Shown: positions 8,630 through 17,335 of the stretch, piece by piece
Layout: each line of letters begins with the position of its first letter
How positions within the stretch are numbered: position 1 is the first letter of the stretch
Source of the DNA: JAGPUQ01 sp036677085
Lineage (GTDB): Bacteria > Pseudomonadota > Gammaproteobacteria > Pseudomonadales > Porticoccaceae
Reading direction: 5' to 3'
Assembly (NCBI GenBank): GCA_036677085.1
Contig: JAKFFI010000036.1
Location: forward strand, 1 to 64,000
DNA: 64,000 bases
Position numbers and translations under genes: made by a program
The notes under the pieces: generated by a model
The model's input: only the letters and a program-made list of their open reading frames with translations
Told to the model about the DNA's origin: nothing
Database searches by the model: none

Positions 8630-9511
8630 TTACGTCGGGCCCAGCTCGCGATGTTGTGCCTGGATGTTGATGCCCAGGTAGCGGAATTGCTGGGACAGCC
8701 GGTTGCACAGATAAACGGAGCGGTGCTGGCCTCCGGTGCAGCCGATCGCGATGGTCAGATAGCTGCGGTTGCTGGCGAGGAACGCCGGAATCCAGCGCGC
8801 CAGAAACCCGCTGAGGTCGGCCAGCATCGCGGCGACCTCGGTCTGGGATTCCATGAACTCGATCACCGGCGCGTCGTTGCCGGTCAGCGGGCGGAGTTGG
8901 GGCACCCAATGGGGATTGGGCAAACAGCGCACATCGAATACGAAATCGGCATCCTCGGGCACCCCATGCTTGAAGGCGAAGGACTGAAACAGGACCGCAG
9001 TCAGACCGGCGGAATCGGGCGCAATCTGCTTGGTAAGCAGATCGCGCAATTGATGCAGCGTCATGCTGGAGGTGTCGATGCGGCGGTCCGCCACATCCAT
9101 GATGGGTTCCAGAATCCGGGTTTCGAGCGCGATGGCGCGTTTGAGATCCACGCTGTCCGAGCTCAGGGGGTGGCGGCGCCGGGTTTCACTGAAACGCCGC
9201 AGCAGGGTGCGCGGACTGGCGTCGAGAAAGATGATCTCGCACTGGACGCCGCTGCGGCGCAATTGTTCGAGGATCGCCGGAAAACCATCGAGGCTGCCGG
9301 CGAGATTGCGGGCGTCGATACCGACCGCGATCCGGGAGGCCGGTGTGGCGTTCAGGTCGGGCTGCTTCAAGAGTTCCGCCAGCATACCTGCCGGCAGATT
9401 ATCGATGCAGGTAAAGCCCAGGTCTTCCAGAATGTGGAGCGCGGTACTTTTTCCGGAGCCGGAGCGCCCGCTGATCACCACTAGCCGTGTCTGCCGGGAA
9501 GGGTGCGGCAT
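8630..9511 (-). CDS. rapZ: RapZ RNase adapter / nucleotide-binding protein
   Basis: A 293-residue protein with Walker A motif GRSGSGKS at residues 15-22 and the C-terminal GCTGGQHRSVY motif typical of RapZ (YvcJ family). In E. coli it guides RNase E to the small RNA GlmZ and so controls amino-sugar synthesis. The ATG at 9511 gives the usual length; the reading from 9550 adds 13 residues with no family match. The 105-base gap to npr and 103-base gap to hpf contain no other gene. Confidence 0.93.
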   Translation of the reverse strand: MPHPSRQTRLVVISGRSGSGKSTALHILEDLGFTCIDNLPAGMLAELLKQPDLNATPASRIAVGIDARNLAGSLDGFPAILEQLRRSGVQCEIIFLDASPRTLLRRFSETRRRHPLSSDSVDLKRAIALETRILEPIMDVADRRIDTSSMTLHQLRDLLTKQIAPDSAGLTAVLFQSFAFKHGVPEDADFVFDVRCLPNPHWVPQLRPLTGNDAPVIEFMESQTEVAAMLADLSGFLARWIPAFLASNRSYLTIAIGCTGGQHRSVYLCNRLSQQFRYLGINIQAQHRELGPT

Positions 9512-9614
9512 GTCAGGTGCCGGCGAGAGGCCTCTGTCGCGGCGCACCAAGGTCCGCTGCGCGCCGGGCGGTTGCGGGCACCCCGAACCTGGGCATGGTT
9601 ACGTCAACCGACAC

Positions 9615-9902
9615 TTAGTGCCCACGCAGTCTCTCCTTGCGCTTGATCAGTTGCCGGTCGAGCTTGTCCGCGAGCGCATCGATCGCCGCGTAAAGATCAT
9701 CGTGCTCGCTTTCCGCGAATAGTTCGACACCGTCGGCATGTATCGTGGCTTCCGCTTTCTGGATCAGTTTTTCCACCGAGAGGATCACCGCCACCTGGGT
9801 TATATGGCCGTTATGCCGCTCCAGTCGCTCCAGTTTGCTTTGCACATAAGCGTGCAGCGCGGCGGTAATTTCCAGGTGATGACCGCTGATGGTAACTTGC
9901 AT
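9615..9902 (-). CDS. hpf: Ribosome hibernation promoting factor, short form
   Basis: A 95-residue short HPF/YfiA protein with the beta-alpha-beta ribosome-binding fold and the family's opening (MQVTISGHHLEIT). It binds the 30S decoding region in stationary phase and promotes 100S dimers. It follows rpoN by 20 bases in the same direction, as in most gammaproteobacteria, so the two are probably co-transcribed. Confidence 0.95.
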   Translation of the reverse strand: MQVTISGHHLEITAALHAYVQSKLERLERHNGHITQVAVILSVEKLIQKAEATIHADGVELFAESEHDDLYAAIDALADKLDRQLIKRKERLRGH

Positions 9903-9922
9903 GCTGTACTCCTCGATGGTGG

Positions 9923-11407
9923 TTAAGCGCTGCGTTTGAAGCGCTTGCGATCACCGGAAGAGGCGATGTTCAGGCTCTCCCGGTATTTGGCGACGGTCCG
10001 GCGGGCAACCTGGATGCCCTGCTCCTGGAGCAGCAGGGCGAGTTGACTGTCGCTCAGTGGTCGACTCGCCGGTTCGGCGGCGATCATTTTCTTGAGCATG
10101 GCGCGGATCGCCGTTGATGAGCATTCGCCGCCGGACGCCGTGCTGACGTGGCTCGAAAAAAAGTACTTCAGCTCGTAAATGCCGCGCGGCGTGGCGATAT
10201 ATTTGTGCGTGGTGACGCGGGAAATCGTGGATTCATGGAGCTGGAGCTGGGCCGCCACATCGGCCAGCACCATCGGCTTCATGCGCTCCGGGCCATGTTC
10301 GAGGAATCCCTGTTGCATTTCCACAATACAGTGAGCCACCCGGAGCAGGGTCTCGTTGCGGCTTTCGAGGCTGCGCAGGAACCAGCGCGCTTCCTGGAGG
10401 TTGTCGCGCAAATAGCGGTTGTCGGGACTGTTGTCCGCGCGCTGGACCTGGCTGGCATAGTACTGGTTGATGCCGAGTTTGGGCGTGAATTCGGTGTTGA
10501 GCGTAACCACCCAGCGCTTGCCTTCCTTGCGCACACTGACGTCCGGATTGACGTAGCCGGTGTCGGGCGCCTGGAAGCGGTCGCCCGGGTGCGGGGACAG
10601 GGTCTGAATCAGGCGCACCGCGGCGCGAATATCGTCTTCCGGTACGCCGAGTCGGCGCGCGAGGCCTGGATAGTCGCCTTCGGCGACCACGGACAGGTGC
10701 CGGTCCACCAGGGCCAGGGCGATGTCGCGGTACGGGGTCGTGGCACTGAACTGACCGAGCTGGATCATCAGGCAGTCGCGCAGATCCACGGCGGCGACGC
10801 CCGGTGGGTCGAATTGCTGGATGCGATGCAATACCGCGACGACTTCGTCCAGGTCCACGCCGGATTCGGCGTCGCCGGTGTTCGGCGCATCGCCGGCCGC
10901 AGCCAGGCCACGCCAGATTTCGTCGACCGACAACGCCAAAAATCCGTTGTCGTCCACCGCGTCGATCACTGCGGTCGCGATGACGCGATCGACATCAGAC
11001 ATCTGGGTCAGGTTGAGCTGCCAGTGAAGGTGATCGCGGATGGACTCCGTGACCGTGTGGAAGCTCTCGAAGTCGGGCGTGTCGCCCTGGCCGCTAGCGG
11101 GAGCGGTTGACGTTTGGTAGATGTCGTCCCAGCGCGCGTCGACGGGGAGTTCGTCGGGAATGGTCTCGCTCCAGTCGCCGTCAGCGCCGGGGCTCGCATC
11201 GTCGCTATCGGACTCGGATGATTCCAGGGCTTCGGTGTCGGCGGATTCGAACTCTTCCAGCAATTCCAGCAAGGGGTTCGAGCACAGAACCTGCTGGATC
11301 TCCTGCTGCAGCTCCAGGGATGACAGTTGCAGCAGCTTGATGGCCTGCTGCAGCTGAGGCGTCATCGACAGGTGCTGGCCGAACTTTAGGTGCAGGCCTT
11401 GCTTCAT
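9923..11407 (-). CDS. rpoN: RNA polymerase sigma-54 factor
   Basis: A 494-residue sigma-54. Region I is the Gln/Leu-rich N-terminus that receives activator signals (TPQLQQAIKLLQLS). Region II is acidic (about 50-90). The core-binding and DNA-binding domains follow, with the RpoN box ARRTVAKYRE near the end for the -24 element. It directs nitrogen, motility and other activator-dependent promoters. The 111-base gap from lptB allows its own promoter. Confidence 0.97.
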   Translation of the reverse strand: MKQGLHLKFGQHLSMTPQLQQAIKLLQLSSLELQQEIQQVLCSNPLLELLEEFESADTEALESSESDSDDASPGADGDWSETIPDELPVDARWDDIYQTSTAPASGQGDTPDFESFHTVTESIRDHLHWQLNLTQMSDVDRVIATAVIDAVDDNGFLALSVDEIWRGLAAAGDAPNTGDAESGVDLDEVVAVLHRIQQFDPPGVAAVDLRDCLMIQLGQFSATTPYRDIALALVDRHLSVVAEGDYPGLARRLGVPEDDIRAAVRLIQTLSPHPGDRFQAPDTGYVNPDVSVRKEGKRWVVTLNTEFTPKLGINQYYASQVQRADNSPDNRYLRDNLQEARWFLRSLESRNETLLRVAHCIVEMQQGFLEHGPERMKPMVLADVAAQLQLHESTISRVTTHKYIATPRGIYELKYFFSSHVSTASGGECSSTAIRAMLKKMIAAEPASRPLSDSQLALLLQEQGIQVARRTVAKYRESLNIASSGDRKRFKRSA

Positions 11408-11518
11408 CGCGGTACGCTGGAACCTCGGAACACTGGAGTGGTTGCAGTGTAGCCCCCTGGCTCGGCGTGTTCAAACGCTCAGGCAATAAACATGCCGCAG
11501 GCTGGTGCCGGACTGCCT

Positions 11519-12244
11519 TTACAGCGCGAAATGCTCGCCCAGATAGACTTTGCGCACGGTGGCATTGTCGAGGATTTCTTGCGGCGTGCCCTGGGCAATC
11601 GTACGTCCGCAATCGACGATGTAGGCGCGCTCGCAGATGTCGAGGGTTTCGCGGACATTATGGTCGGTGATGAGGATGCCGATGCCTTTGTCGCGCAGGT
11701 GCCGGATGATGCTTTTGATATCGTTCACAGAGATGGGATCGACGCCCGCGAAGGGCTCGTCGAGCAGAATGAATTTGGGCTCCATGGCCAGGGCGCGCGC
11801 GATCTCGACGCGGCGCCGCTCGCCGCCCGAGAGGCTCATTCCCATATTGGCGCGCAGATGGGTGATGTGAAACTCCTCAAGCAACGCCTCCATTCGGGCG
11901 CGGCGTTCCTGCCGGTCAAGATCGCGACGGGTCTCCAGAATGGCGAGCAGGTTGTTTTCGACGCTCAGCTTGCGAAACACGGAGGGTTCCTGCGGAAGGT
12001 ACCCGATCCCTTGGCGGGCGCGGCCATGCATGGGGAGCGCCGTGATGTCGCGGTCATCGATATAGATATGTCCCTGGTCACGAGGAACCAACCCGACCAC
12101 CATGTAGAAACAGGTGGTCTTGCCGGCCCCATTGGGTCCGAGCAGGCCGACCACTTCGCCACTGGTCACCGCAAGGGAGACATCGCTCACCACGGTGCGC
12201 TTGCGATAGCTTTTCGCAAGGTTCTGTGCCCGGAGCTGCGCCAT
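11519..12244 (-). CDS. lptB: LPS export ABC transporter ATPase LptB
   Basis: The 241-residue cytosolic ATPase of the LptB2FGC extractor. Walker A is GPNGAGKT (36-43), the signature LSGGE (138-142), Walker B FILLDEPF (158-165) and the switch histidine 195. It hydrolyses ATP to push lipopolysaccharide from the inner membrane onto the LptC-LptA bridge. Its start overlaps the lptA stop, which supports coupled translation. Confidence 0.97.
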   Translation of the reverse strand: MAQLRAQNLAKSYRKRTVVSDVSLAVTSGEVVGLLGPNGAGKTTCFYMVVGLVPRDQGHIYIDDRDITALPMHGRARQGIGYLPQEPSVFRKLSVENNLLAILETRRDLDRQERRARMEALLEEFHITHLRANMGMSLSGGERRRVEIARALAMEPKFILLDEPFAGVDPISVNDIKSIIRHLRDKGIGILITDHNVRETLDICERAYIVDCGRTIAQGTPQEILDNATVRKVYLGEHFAL

Positions 12245-12786
12245 CAGCGGGCCGGAGTCGGAGTCGCCGACGGTTGCTGGGGCGGGATCACCATCCGGAT
12301 GCGCCGATTGCTCTCGCCGCCGCGCGCCTGCATCTGATCCTTGGCGATGTCGTAGGTAATCAGTTCGCCTTCGAGGGTGGAGCCGCCTTGTTCCAGACGC
12401 GCGGCGCGCGTCAGCACAATGAAGTCCTTGGCGACCTGGTACTCAATCACTTCGGCATGCGCCTTGGCGATCTCCGCGTCCGGTTTTGGCTTCTGCCGGT
12501 AGGTTGCAGGTTTGCCGTTGCAGACTATGCGATCGACATCCTTGCCGCCCGCCGTCATGTATACGGTCACCTTGTCGGCCTCGATGTGCATGCTGCCCTG
12601 GTCAACGCGTACGCTGCCGATATAGGTGGTGACGCCGCTGCGGTCGTCACGAGTGGCGCTATCGGATTCAACGTACATCGGCTGCTGACGATCTTCCGGC
12701 AGAGCCCAGGCCGTGCCGGCGGGCGCCACCGCGACGAATGCCAGCAGGAGCGCGTGGCACAGAAGCTTATTTGGACTGGAAAACAC
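12244..12786 (-). CDS. lptA: Lipopolysaccharide transport periplasmic protein LptA
   Basis: A 180-residue protein with a signal peptide (cleavage near AWA-LP, residue 29) and an OstA-fold beta-jellyroll. It multimerises to form the periplasmic bridge that carries LPS to LptD. The C-terminal tail after about residue 165 is Pro/Thr-rich. It overlaps the lptC 3' end by 20 bases and the lptB start by one. Confidence 0.93.
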   Translation of the reverse strand: MFSSPNKLLCHALLLAFVAVAPAGTAWALPEDRQQPMYVESDSATRDDRSGVTTYIGSVRVDQGSMHIEADKVTVYMTAGGKDVDRIVCNGKPATYRQKPKPDAEIAKAHAEVIEYQVAKDFIVLTRAARLEQGGSTLEGELITYDIAKDQMQARGGESNRRIRMVIPPQQPSATPTPAR

Positions 12787-13333
12787 TGTGCACCCGCGAC
12801 AATAGTTTATAAACCTTGGGTTCGAGATCGGCGCTGAGGCCGACCGCCGTGGAGCGGGCTTCGGGCGAGATCAATTCCACCGGGAGATCGGACTGGACGT
12901 GCCGGACGTCGGCGAGGTACGTCAGTTCCGCCGTTTTGAGTTCGCTGGTGCCCTTGTCGGTGTCCTGCCAGAGGCGGACATCGGTGCGCATGACAATCCG
13001 GCGATCGGCATTGTGAAGTACGCCGGTGGCCGCCTTCAAGTGCCAGGGCGCGTCCGTGGGTTGTTTGGGGCTCGCGAGGAGGCGCGGCTCGGTAAGCATC
13101 ACGATATCGTCCGCGGCGAAAGACTCAGCCTTGGTGGCGGTCAGGGTGTAGGCGAGCGCCCCGTCCACGTCGAATGTTCGGGTCACCGTGGCAATCATGT
13201 AACTGTCGGCGGTGGGCAGGGTTGGCGCTTGGGTCCGTATGCCACGCAGGAACAGCGTGGGTACGGAATCCCAGAACACCAGAAAGCCGAGCAGCGCCGC
13301 GATGGTCAGTGCGGCTACCAGGATGTTTCTCAT
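12767..13333 (-). CDS. lptC: LPS export protein LptC
   Basis: A 188-residue bitopic inner-membrane protein with one N-terminal helix (about residues 4-24), then a periplasmic OstA-like domain that hands LPS from LptB2FG to LptA. The ATG at 13333 overlaps the kdsC stop and gives the normal length. The upstream extension to 13498 is a kdsC-overlapping artefact rich in Arg. Confidence 0.92.
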   Translation of the reverse strand: MRNILVAALTIAALLGFLVFWDSVPTLFLRGIRTQAPTLPTADSYMIATVTRTFDVDGALAYTLTATKAESFAADDIVMLTEPRLLASPKQPTDAPWHLKAATGVLHNADRRIVMRTDVRLWQDTDKGTSELKTAELTYLADVRHVQSDLPVELISPEARSTAVGLSADLEPKVYKLLSRVHSVFQSK

Positions 13334-13866
13334 GGCGGCGCTTCCCCCAGAAGGTCGAAGCGCTGTTGGGCGCGGAGGATGAATTCCGCGGCTTCGCGCG
13401 CCGCGCCGGCGCCTCCGGGCCGAGCGGTGCGCCACCCGGCCTTGTCGAGCACCGCGGGGCAGGCGTCCGCGACGGTCATGCCCAGGCCGACGGCGCAAAT
13501 GGCGGGCAGGTCGGGCAGGTCGTCGCCCATGTAGGCAACGGCACCGAGCTCCTTTCCCCAGGCGGGAAAGTGCGTCGCGAGGAGTTCGTGCAGGGCTGCG
13601 AGCTTATCTTCGCGACCCTGGATCAGATAGTCGATGCCGAGCTCCCTGGCGCGGCGGGACACGCTCGGCGAGGTGCGGCCCGTGATGATCGCCACCGCGA
13701 TGCCGGCGCGCTGCAGCAGCTTGATGCCGAGGCCGTCGCGGACATGAAACGCTTTGTATTCGCCGCCGTCAGCGCCATAGAAGAGCTTGCCGTCGGTGAG
13801 GACGCCGTCGACGTCGAACACGGCCAAACGGATGCCGCGCGCGGCGGCGACGGCAGCGACCGTCAT
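13330..13866 (-). CDS. kdsC: 3-deoxy-D-manno-octulosonate 8-phosphate phosphatase KdsC
   Basis: A 178-residue C0-type HAD phosphatase with the nucleophile motif DVDGVLTD at residues 18-25 and the late acidic motif GDDLPD. It removes phosphate from KDO-8-P in the synthesis of the LPS inner-core sugar KDO. It overlaps kdsD upstream and lptC downstream, forming one operon from KDO synthesis to LPS transport. Confidence 0.95.
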   Translation of the reverse strand: MTVAAVAAARGIRLAVFDVDGVLTDGKLFYGADGGEYKAFHVRDGLGIKLLQRAGIAVAIITGRTSPSVSRRARELGIDYLIQGREDKLAALHELLATHFPAWGKELGAVAYMGDDLPDLPAICAVGLGMTVADACPAVLDKAGWRTARPGGAGAAREAAEFILRAQQRFDLLGEAPP

Positions 13867-14831
13867 ACCACGCCCGCCCGCAACAGGTCGTGCATATGGA
13901 CCACTCCGGCGGGGCGCCGACCGTCGGTGACGACCAGGGCGGTGATCTTGTTGTCTTCCATCACGGTCAGTGCTTCGGCGGCCAGCATTTCGGATGACAC
14001 GGTCTTGCAGTTACGGGTCATGACCTCGCCCACGCGGGCAACATTGATGTCGATCCGGTGATCGATGGCGCGGCGCAGGTCGCCGTCGGTAAACACACCC
14101 AGAAGCTCGCCCTCGGCGGTTACCACCGCGGTCAGTCCAAAGCCCTTCTGAGTCATTTCGAGCAGTGCGTCCCGCAACGGCGTGGCCTCGGTCACGCGGG
14201 GGAATTCGGGGCCGCCGTGCATGATATCGCCCACCTTGAGCAGCAGGCGGCGACCGAGTTTGCCGCCCGGGTGCGAGAACGCAAAATCCTCGGCGCTGAA
14301 GCCGCGTTTTTCCAGCAGCGCCACCGCCAGCGCATCGCCCATGACCAGTGCGACGGTGGTGCTGGTGGTGGGCGCGAGCCCCAGGGGACAGGCTTCCTGG
14401 GCCACGCTCACATCCAGATGCACATCGGCGGTGCGGGCGAGCAGGGAGTCGGGCGCGCCGGTCAGTGCGATCAAGGGCACGCCCAGACGCTTGAGCAGGG
14501 GGATCAAGGTGGTGACTTCGGTGGTCTCGCCGGAGTTGGACAGGGCAATCACCAGATCGTCGCGGGTGATCATGCCGAGATCGCCGTGGCTGGCTTCGCC
14601 GGGATGCACGAAGAACGATGGTGTGCCGGTGCTGGCCAGCGTCGCCGCTATCTTGTTGGCGATATGCCCGGATTTGCCCATGCCGGTGACGATGGCGCGT
14701 CCGCGACAGGCGAGAATCAGCTGGCATGCCGTGACGAAATCCGCATCGATCCGGGTCGCGAGCGCGCGCACCGCCGCCGTTTCCAGCTCTATGGTGCGCA
14801 AGGCGGAAGCGATGGGATCAATGTCCCGCAT
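13863..14831 (-). CDS. kdsD: D-arabinose 5-phosphate isomerase KdsD
   Basis: A 322-residue protein with an N-terminal SIS sugar-isomerase domain (GMGKSGHIANK near residue 50) and two C-terminal CBS domains. It converts ribulose-5-phosphate to arabinose-5-phosphate, the first step to KDO. The ATG at 14831 gives family length. It is the first gene of the leftward LPS operon. A TATACT -10-like box lies at 14866-14871 on the minus strand, about 35 bases upstream. Confidence 0.95.
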   Translation of the reverse strand: MRDIDPIASALRTIELETAAVRALATRIDADFVTACQLILACRGRAIVTGMGKSGHIANKIAATLASTGTPSFFVHPGEASHGDLGMITRDDLVIALSNSGETTEVTTLIPLLKRLGVPLIALTGAPDSLLARTADVHLDVSVAQEACPLGLAPTTSTTVALVMGDALAVALLEKRGFSAEDFAFSHPGGKLGRRLLLKVGDIMHGGPEFPRVTEATPLRDALLEMTQKGFGLTAVVTAEGELLGVFTDGDLRRAIDHRIDINVARVGEVMTRNCKTVSSEMLAAEALTVMEDNKITALVVTDGRRPAGVVHMHDLLRAGVV

Positions 14832-14921
14832 AAGGCAGTGTCCAGGAGTTCGGCAGTCGGGCGCCAGTATAGCCATACCCCTGCGCAAGCGGTTAGACAG
14901 GCTTGGCTATCGGGGCTGTGA

Positions 14922-14951
14922 TTCCCAGCCCGGGGTCGCCGATGCTATAGT
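14922..14951 (+). promoter_or_regulatory. Predicted sigma-70 promoter for ibaG-murA-his
   Basis: TTCCCA (14922-14927) and TATAGT (14946-14951) are separated by 18 bases in the divergent region between kdsD and ibaG. The -10 box is a good match and the -35 box moderate. The rest of the 14832-15110 gap shows no gene. Confidence 0.45.
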
Positions 14952-15110
14952 GCCGCGCTGCGCAAGCGCCCGGATTTTCGGCGCTTTAGGCCGCGCGCAA
15001 GGGATCATCCCCATTTGTGTTTTGCCGTTGCGGGCGATACCGCAGTCCGCTGAACCAGCGCCCGCAACGCAACAGCCCGCCGCGGCGGGAAACCGGAGGC
15101 CGATGCCGCC

Positions 15111-15347
15111 ATGGATCTCGATGCCATTGCTTCCCGCTTGCGGGGCGAGCTCAGCGATTGTGATGTGCAGGTGCAGGCCGACGGCAGTCATCTGAGCATC
15201 GTGGCCGTCGGCGTGCTGTTCGAGGGGCTGCGTCCCGTGCAGCGCCAGCAGCGGGTTTATGCAGCACTCAAGGATCTCATCGCAGCCGGTGAAGTACATG
15301 CGGTGAATATCCGCACCTACACCCCGGCGGAATGGCAGTCGCGCTGA
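15111..15347 (+). CDS. ibaG: BolA-family protein IbaG
   Basis: A 78-residue BolA-like protein of the IbaG/YrbA type. It has the single beta-alpha-beta-beta-alpha-beta fold, HLSIVAVG after the variable loop, and an ending HAVNIRTYTPAEW. IbaG partners monothiol glutaredoxins in iron-sulfur handling and acid response. It lies immediately before murA, a pairing conserved from E. coli to Pseudomonas. Confidence 0.93.
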   Translation: MDLDAIASRLRGELSDCDVQVQADGSHLSIVAVGVLFEGLRPVQRQQRVYAALKDLIAAGEVHAVNIRTYTPAEWQSR

Positions 15348-15419
15348 TTTCACCTGGGCGGGAGTCAGGCGGTGGCCCGGACCACCCCCATCCCGATTCC
15401 ATCTTGCTCCGAGTACATC

Positions 15420-16682
15420 ATGGATAAATTGGTGATTTCCGGCGGCGTTCCCTTGAACGGCCAGATTCGCATTTCCGGCGCCAAGAACTCCGCGTTGCCC
15501 ATTCTGGCGGCTACCCTGCTCGCCGAAGCGCCGGTGACCATCGCCAATATTCCGCACCTGCACGATATAACCACCATGATCGAGCTGCTGTGCTGCATGG
15601 GCGTGAGCGTGGTAGTGGACGAACGGATGAACGTCGAGGTCGATTCCAGCACCCTGCACAGCCGGTCGGCGCCCTACGATCTCGTGAAGACGATGCGCGC
15701 CTCCATTCTGGTGCTGGGGCCGCTGCTGGCCCGCTACGGCGAGGCTCGGGTCTCCTTTCCCGGGGGTTGCGCCATCGGCAGTCGCCCGGTCGATCAGCAC
15801 CTGCGCGGTCTCGAGGCGCTGGGCGCCGAGATCGAAATCGACGGCGGTTACATCAATGCCCGCGCCCGTGGCCGGTTGCGGGGCGCTCACATCCTGATGG
15901 ACATGGTCACGGTGGGGGGTACCGAGAACCTGATGATGGCGGCGAGTCTCGCCAGTGGCCGCACCGTCATCGAGAACGCCGCGCGCGAACCGGAGATCGT
16001 GGATCTTGCCAACTGCATCAACACCCTGGGTGGCGACGTGCGGGGCGCGGGTACCGACACACTCACCATCGAGGGCGTCGAGCACCTCCATGGCGGCAGC
16101 TACACCATCATGCCGGATCGCATCGAAACCGGAACCTATCTCGCGGCGGCGGCGGCGACCCGCGGCCGGATCCGGTTGAAAAATACCGATCCGCGCCTGC
16201 TCGAAGCCGTGCTGCTCAAGCTCGAGGAGGCAGGCGCGCGGATCACCTCCGGCGACGACTGGATCGAGCTGGATATGGGTGGCAAACGGCCCCGCGCCGT
16301 GCATTTGCGCACCGCCCCCTATCCGGCGTTTCCCACCGACATGCAGGCGCAGATCACCGCATTGAATGCGGTTGCGGATGGCGTGGGGACCATCACGGAA
16401 ACCATTTTCGAGAACCGCCTGATCCAGACTCATGAGCTCAACCGGATGGGTGCGAAGATCAGTCTGCAGGGCAACACCGCCATCATCACCGGGGTTCCGT
16501 CGCTGAAGGGGGCACCGGTGATGGCGTCGGACTTGCGGGCCTCCGCCTGCCTGGTGATCGCGGGACTGGTCGCCGAGGGCGAAACCGTGGTGGACCGCAT
16601 CTATCACATCGATCGTGGCTACGAATGTATCGAGGAAAAGCTCCAGCAGCTCGGCGCGCGCATTCGCCGGGTGCCGGGCTGA
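15420..16682 (+). CDS. murA: UDP-N-acetylglucosamine 1-carboxyvinyltransferase MurA
   Basis: A 420-residue EPSP-synthase-fold enzyme performing the first committed step of peptidoglycan synthesis: PEP transfer to UDP-GlcNAc. Starting at ATG 15420, the fosfomycin-target cysteine falls exactly at residue 117 (GGCAIGSRP), which confirms the start over the in-frame ATG at 15372. The catalytic Lys22/Asn23 pair (GAKNSALP) is present. Confidence 0.97.
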   Translation: MDKLVISGGVPLNGQIRISGAKNSALPILAATLLAEAPVTIANIPHLHDITTMIELLCCMGVSVVVDERMNVEVDSSTLHSRSAPYDLVKTMRASILVLGPLLARYGEARVSFPGGCAIGSRPVDQHLRGLEALGAEIEIDGGYINARARGRLRGAHILMDMVTVGGTENLMMAASLASGRTVIENAAREPEIVDLANCINTLGGDVRGAGTDTLTIEGVEHLHGGSYTIMPDRIETGTYLAAAAATRGRIRLKNTDPRLLEAVLLKLEEAGARITSGDDWIELDMGGKRPRAVHLRTAPYPAFPTDMQAQITALNAVADGVGTITETIFENRLIQTHELNRMGAKISLQGNTAIITGVPSLKGAPVMASDLRASACLVIAGLVAEGETVVDRIYHIDRGYECIEEKLQQLGARIRRVPG

Positions 16683-16695
16683 CGTGGGGGCGGGA

Positions 16696-17331
16696 ATGGC
16701 AGGGCAGAGTCTTACGCTGGCGATCACCAAGGGCCGCATCATTGCGGAAGTGCTGCCGCTGCTGGCGCGTGCCGGCATCTTCCCGGAGGAAGATATCGCC
16801 ACCAGCCGCAAACTGGTATTCGGCACCAATCGCGCGGATCTGCGGTTGCTGGTGTTGCGGGGCTCCGACGTGCCCACCTATGTGCAGTTCGGCGCCGCCG
16901 ATCTGGGGATTGCGGGCAAGGACACCCTGCTGGAACATGGCGGCGGCGATTTCTACGAGCCCGTCGACCTGGGCATCGCGCGCTGCCGCCTGATGACCGC
17001 CGGTCCGATCGGCGTTGTGCCGCGACCGGGCCGCCTGCGGGTCGCCACCAAGTACGTCAATGTGGCGCGGCGCCATTATGCCGAACAGGGTCGACAGGTG
17101 GACATCATCAAGCTTTACGGCGGCATGGAACTGGCCCCCGTGATGGGACTCGCCGACGAGATCGTCGACATCGTCGATACCGGCAACACGCTCATCGCCC
17201 ACGGCCTCGAACCCCGCGCCCTGATCGCCGACATCAGCTCCCGATTGATCGTCCACAAGGGCGCGCTGAAAACCAAATACGAACTGATCCAGCCCCTGAT
17301 CGACCAGCTCCGGCAGCTCGCGGCAGGCTGA
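16696..17331 (+). CDS. hisG: ATP phosphoribosyltransferase HisG, short form
   Basis: A 211-residue short-form HisG without the C-terminal ACT-like regulatory domain. Short forms normally need HisZ to be active and histidine-regulated; no hisZ is in this window. It catalyses the first histidine step, ATP + PRPP. The ATG at 16696 lies 13 bases after murA. The order murA-hisG-hisD-hisC matches Pseudomonas. Confidence 0.95.
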   Translation: MAGQSLTLAITKGRIIAEVLPLLARAGIFPEEDIATSRKLVFGTNRADLRLLVLRGSDVPTYVQFGAADLGIAGKDTLLEHGGGDFYEPVDLGIARCRLMTAGPIGVVPRPGRLRVATKYVNVARRHYAEQGRQVDIIKLYGGMELAPVMGLADEIVDIVDTGNTLIAHGLEPRALIADISSRLIVHKGALKTKYELIQPLIDQLRQLAAG

Positions 17332-17335
17332 ACCC

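Noticed and set aside
14907..16877. 656-codon open frame on the minus strand
   Set aside because: Lies opposite murA and hisG, both certain; its sequence is the Arg/His/Gln-rich shadow typical of high GC.
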